From contig CAVNZM010000014.1 in NCBI GenBank assembly GCA_963693365.1, forward strand, positions 5,270,001-5,334,000: DNA of 64,000 nt, given 5' to 3'. Below the pieces are notes generated by a model. It had not been told where the DNA came from and did not search any database. It saw only the letters and a program-made list of their open reading frames with translations. Origin of the DNA: Amoebidium appalachense (Eukaryota > Ichthyosporea). Shown here in pieces: positions 61,372 to 64,000 of this stretch (positions are counted from its first letter, which is position 1; every line of letters starts with the position of its first letter). Position numbers and translations under genes: made by a program.

Positions 61372-62713
61372 CTAACACGTCCACCCAGATCCCATACACG
61401 ACTTGAAGTTGCCTTTCAAGTCCTCCGCCACAAAGTCCGCATATTTGTTCCCCACAGAGTACAAATGTTTCTCGACCCCCTGATCGCCTTCTTCAGATAC
61501 AAAAACAGCATGCACAATCACGCCAAAGACTGTGCGCAGTGTATGCCGAAGACCACTCAGTTTGCTATCCTCTAGTTCGATGTCGCTGTAGTGTTTGGCT
61601 GCGCGGGCCAATTGACGAGCACTTCACCCTGGTGTTGGATCACGTCAGAGTGTACTATAATGCCACTAACTCCTGTTTTTGTGTATTTCTGTCTCAACTC
61701 CTTCTTACTCAGTTTCACTGCACCTGCTATTCCTCTGTTGCCCCCCCCCCCCCCCCCCCTCCCCCCCCTCCCCCCCCCCCCCTCCCCCCCCTCTCCCCCC
61801 CCCCCCCTCCCCCCTCTCCCCCCCCCCCCCCCTCCCTCACCTCCCACCGTGCAATCACCGGTACCCTTCAAGTCACCCCCTTCTTGGCACTACTGTCACA
61901 GCTCCAGTTAGTGTGTTGTCTGATAGATACCACCAAATATTAACAGGTGTCAAGAAAAAAGGTGCAGGCTCCAGTGGCAGACTGTTTCGTGATGAGACCG
62001 ATGGAGGACGCAACCCCGTGTGTGGGTGTGTGGGTGATGGGGGGAGGGGGGGAGGGGGGGGGGGGAGAGGGGGGGGGGGGGGGGGGGGGGGATTGTGCAG
62101 TATTGATTGCTGGAGCGCTGTTGCAATCCCCTACACAACTGGAGAACAATAATTGGCGCTCACTGCAAATACCCCGGGAAAAGGGGGCAGGGGAGAAAGG
62201 TACACACCATGGACAAACTGGGTGATGCAGTGTCATAGGGAGGCACCAGAAGCTGTGCAGCAAACCACCAAGAACGCAAAATCGCGCCTGGAAGCGCAAA
62301 ACCAAAAAACGCACGGTCACCCAAAACAGCACCACCCAGTGTTGGCGAGGGCTGCAATACACACACCTTCACCAAGCGCATGACGTAGTCCGGGTGATAG
62401 TTGAAGAAAAACATTGCACAAGCGACGAGCTTTGACAGGTGCTCCACAACCGCAGCGCAGGTATCAGCCAAGTCCGGGTCTCCACATACGTCTGGGTGCC
62501 ACGCCAGGGACAAAACATGGTTAATGGCCGAGGCAGTGAGTGTGGATGTTCATGACGTAGATAGGCGGAAGCACCAGCTTGCCCGGGTTGTTGCCGAGAG
62601 GCTTATCTTCCCACTCTAACCGGAATGCCAACCCTGATGACCTGGGAGGGGGGAGGGGGGCCCAGGGAGGGGGGGGGGGGGGAGGGAGGGAGGGACTGGC
62701 AGTGGGGAGGGAA

Positions 62714-62763
<50 letters not shown>

Positions 62764-63482
62764 GTAAGGTATTGCATGCACTCATAAAATGCGAAACACA
62801 CTTCAAAAAAATGAACATGTAGATTGAGCTCTATCCGCTTTAACAATTAAAAAAGAAAAGAAAAAAAATCATGAGTGATTTAAGTTTCAGAACCTCTCAC
62901 GGTATTTGCGTTGGCTAGTATCCCATCTCAAATTGATGTTTTAGTCAACATCGTAACAGTCCATATCCCATTTATCGCAGAACACAAGCTCAGCGCCAAT
63001 TGGCTCAACTTAAACAGATGTTTGAGGTTGACAGTAGCGACACACGGAGGAGGGATTAGAGGAATATCGAGAATGAGGCATCGAAAAACACCAGTTTCCG
63101 TCTATCTAATTGATTGGTATCAAACCCTGCAGCTGGTGTCGATCAATAACATCGCTACATTCCGGTGCGTCTTTGGTTTCTGTTTGAATGAAGCGTCTCT
63201 TTCCACCTTATAATGTACAGCACACCCATATATGTCACTCAAACACAACTCCAGGCCTGCAGGAGCACAATTACCCGACTGCCATTGCATGTGTGTTTCA
63301 AATCATGCCATGCCAGCAGGAGTACTCCAAATCCTAGCCATGTAAGAGCCTCAAGACTGGCAGGGTGCAAATTTGAGGACACATATTCCAGCACAGGGCT
63401 GTTGGCATTTAGATGTCTTTAAAAGAGAGATGGAAAATGAGGCGACGGGGGAGGGGGGCAGGTGAGGGGAGGGGGGGGGGGA

Positions 63483-63516
<34 letters not shown>

Positions 63517-63994
63517 GGATGATGGCATGATGATAGTGCTCACCCTCAAATGGAGTTCATGAAGCCAATGTCCTTGTGGTGAGCGATTGGCCAGTCAGCC
63601 AGCATGCGTGAAACAAAATACAACCCCCTGCTGTTGTAAAGACGGGCTGCGAAGTCTGAATGTGACGTGACGCAGAAAAACGCAGCGACCGAAACGAACC
63701 CGGACATGTTTTTGGATGCTCTCGTGTGTCGTCAGTGTTGGTGGTGCGGCGTCTCGCTGTTAACTCACCCTCGGCAGACTTCAACATGTAGCCAAAAAAA
63801 TCGTCCGACACAGTGTCAAACATGCGATGCGGGTGGTCTCTGTACAGATATCCCATGGTTGTAGCGATTATTCTGGCACCCAAAAGCTGGCTCGCGTGTG
63901 CTGAGGACCTGTACATGTCAAACAACTTGGTGCCACCCATGGAGTGAAACAAGTCGATCAATGCGCCATCATCATCTTTTGTATGGCAAGACAT
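61372..63994 (-). CDS. gene W: minus-strand multi-exon gene with two frame breaks, family unknown
   Basis: Exons on the minus strand: 63994-63769 (from an ATG, MSCHTKDDDGALIDLFHSMG ... DTVSDDFFGYMLKSAE, donor GTGAGT); 63572-63544 (GHWLHELHLR, donor GTGAGC; phase fits the first); 62633-62208 (LAFRLEWEDKPLGNNPGK ... LVLPPIYVMNIHTH, then in another frame INHVLSLAWHPDVCGDPDLA ... FFGFALPGAILRSWW, donor GTGTGT); 61723-61372 (KLSKKELRQKYTKTGVSGII ... LVNWP, then in another frame RAAKHYSDIELEDSKLSGLR to TAG). The text is helical and Leu-rich, perhaps ARM/HEAT-like. Two shifts, near 62545 and 61612, have no AG/GT pair that could make an intron, so this may be a pseudogene or contain sequence errors. 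The ATG at 63994 may be internal. Confidence 0.5.
62709..62761. repeat. poly-G tract in a gene W intron
   Basis: A 44-base G run ending at 62761 with a shorter G-rich lead; C-rich on the gene's coding strand. Confidence 0.9.
62891..63213 (+). CDS. plus-strand exon or small gene candidate inside gene W
   Basis: After TAAGTTTCAG (62881-62890) an open frame reads PLTVFALASIPSQIDVLVNI, VTVHIPFIAEHKLSANWLNL ... NIATFRCVFGFCLNEASLST L to TAA 63211-63213, about 107 residues. It has mixed, protein-like composition, and the minus strand of the same stretch has no long frame. It lies antisense in a gene W intron. No start codon or upstream exon is identified, and a dispersed repeat cannot be excluded. 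Confidence 0.3.
63430..63520. repeat. G-rich tract in a gene W intron
   Basis: GAGG-rich sequence leading into a run of over 25 G's (63488-63515). Confidence 0.85.
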
Positions 63995-64000
63995 CGTGAA

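Overview
This window is nuclear DNA of a eukaryote. The genes are cut into short exons bounded by GT...AG introns, and TATA boxes, AATAAA signals, retroelement-like repeats and a TRIM-like LTR element are present. Homopolymeric G/C tracts (up to 116 bases) and TG, CA, GA, AAT, CCCT and TGCG microsatellites fill most introns and spacers. An ACR3-type arsenite transporter is unusual for animals and flowering plants, so a protist, alga or fungus-like lineage is more likely; I cannot name the organism. Most long open frames are microsatellites read as protein and are left out.

Layout, left to right. 0-1.6 kb: last two exons of a plus-strand gene with a proline-rich C-terminus. 2.8-3.1 kb: a compact 60-residue gene candidate with TATA and AATAAA. 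3.8-9.3 kb: a cluster of one dispersed repeat whose copies end in poly-G and TG/GA tails, interrupted by a 511-bp fold-back element. 11.6-12.8 kb: intronless ACR3, followed 108 bp later by 35 A's. 14.4-17.3 kb: pieces of minus-strand gene(s), one with a TATA box.

20.3-41.6 kb is the core. Joining exons by reading-frame phase recovers two large plus-strand genes. Gene X (20.3-35.0 kb, about 22 exons, about 700 residues) carries an H-Q-D-D-E exon and, further on, an H...R-x5-R exon, in the order expected of an AlkB-like 2-oxoglutarate/Fe(II) dioxygenase. Gene Y (35.6-41.6 kb, 6 exons found) has a Cys-rich exon, a W-L-Y-L-G exon and a 636-residue low-complexity, acidic/basic terminal exon like those of nuclear regulators. 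X introns hold a 569-bp TRIM-like element with identical 246-bp LTRs, a 34-copy 36-bp minisatellite and a long-armed hairpin element.

41.6-56 kb is mostly dispersed repeats and microsatellites with weak exon candidates. 56.2-64 kb holds a short spliced plus gene, a 77-residue MYND zinc-finger protein (minus), a 121-residue two-helix membrane protein candidate (minus), and a minus-strand multi-exon gene whose reading frame breaks twice.

All exon joins were inferred by eye from GT/AG sites and phase; none is confirmed by transcripts.
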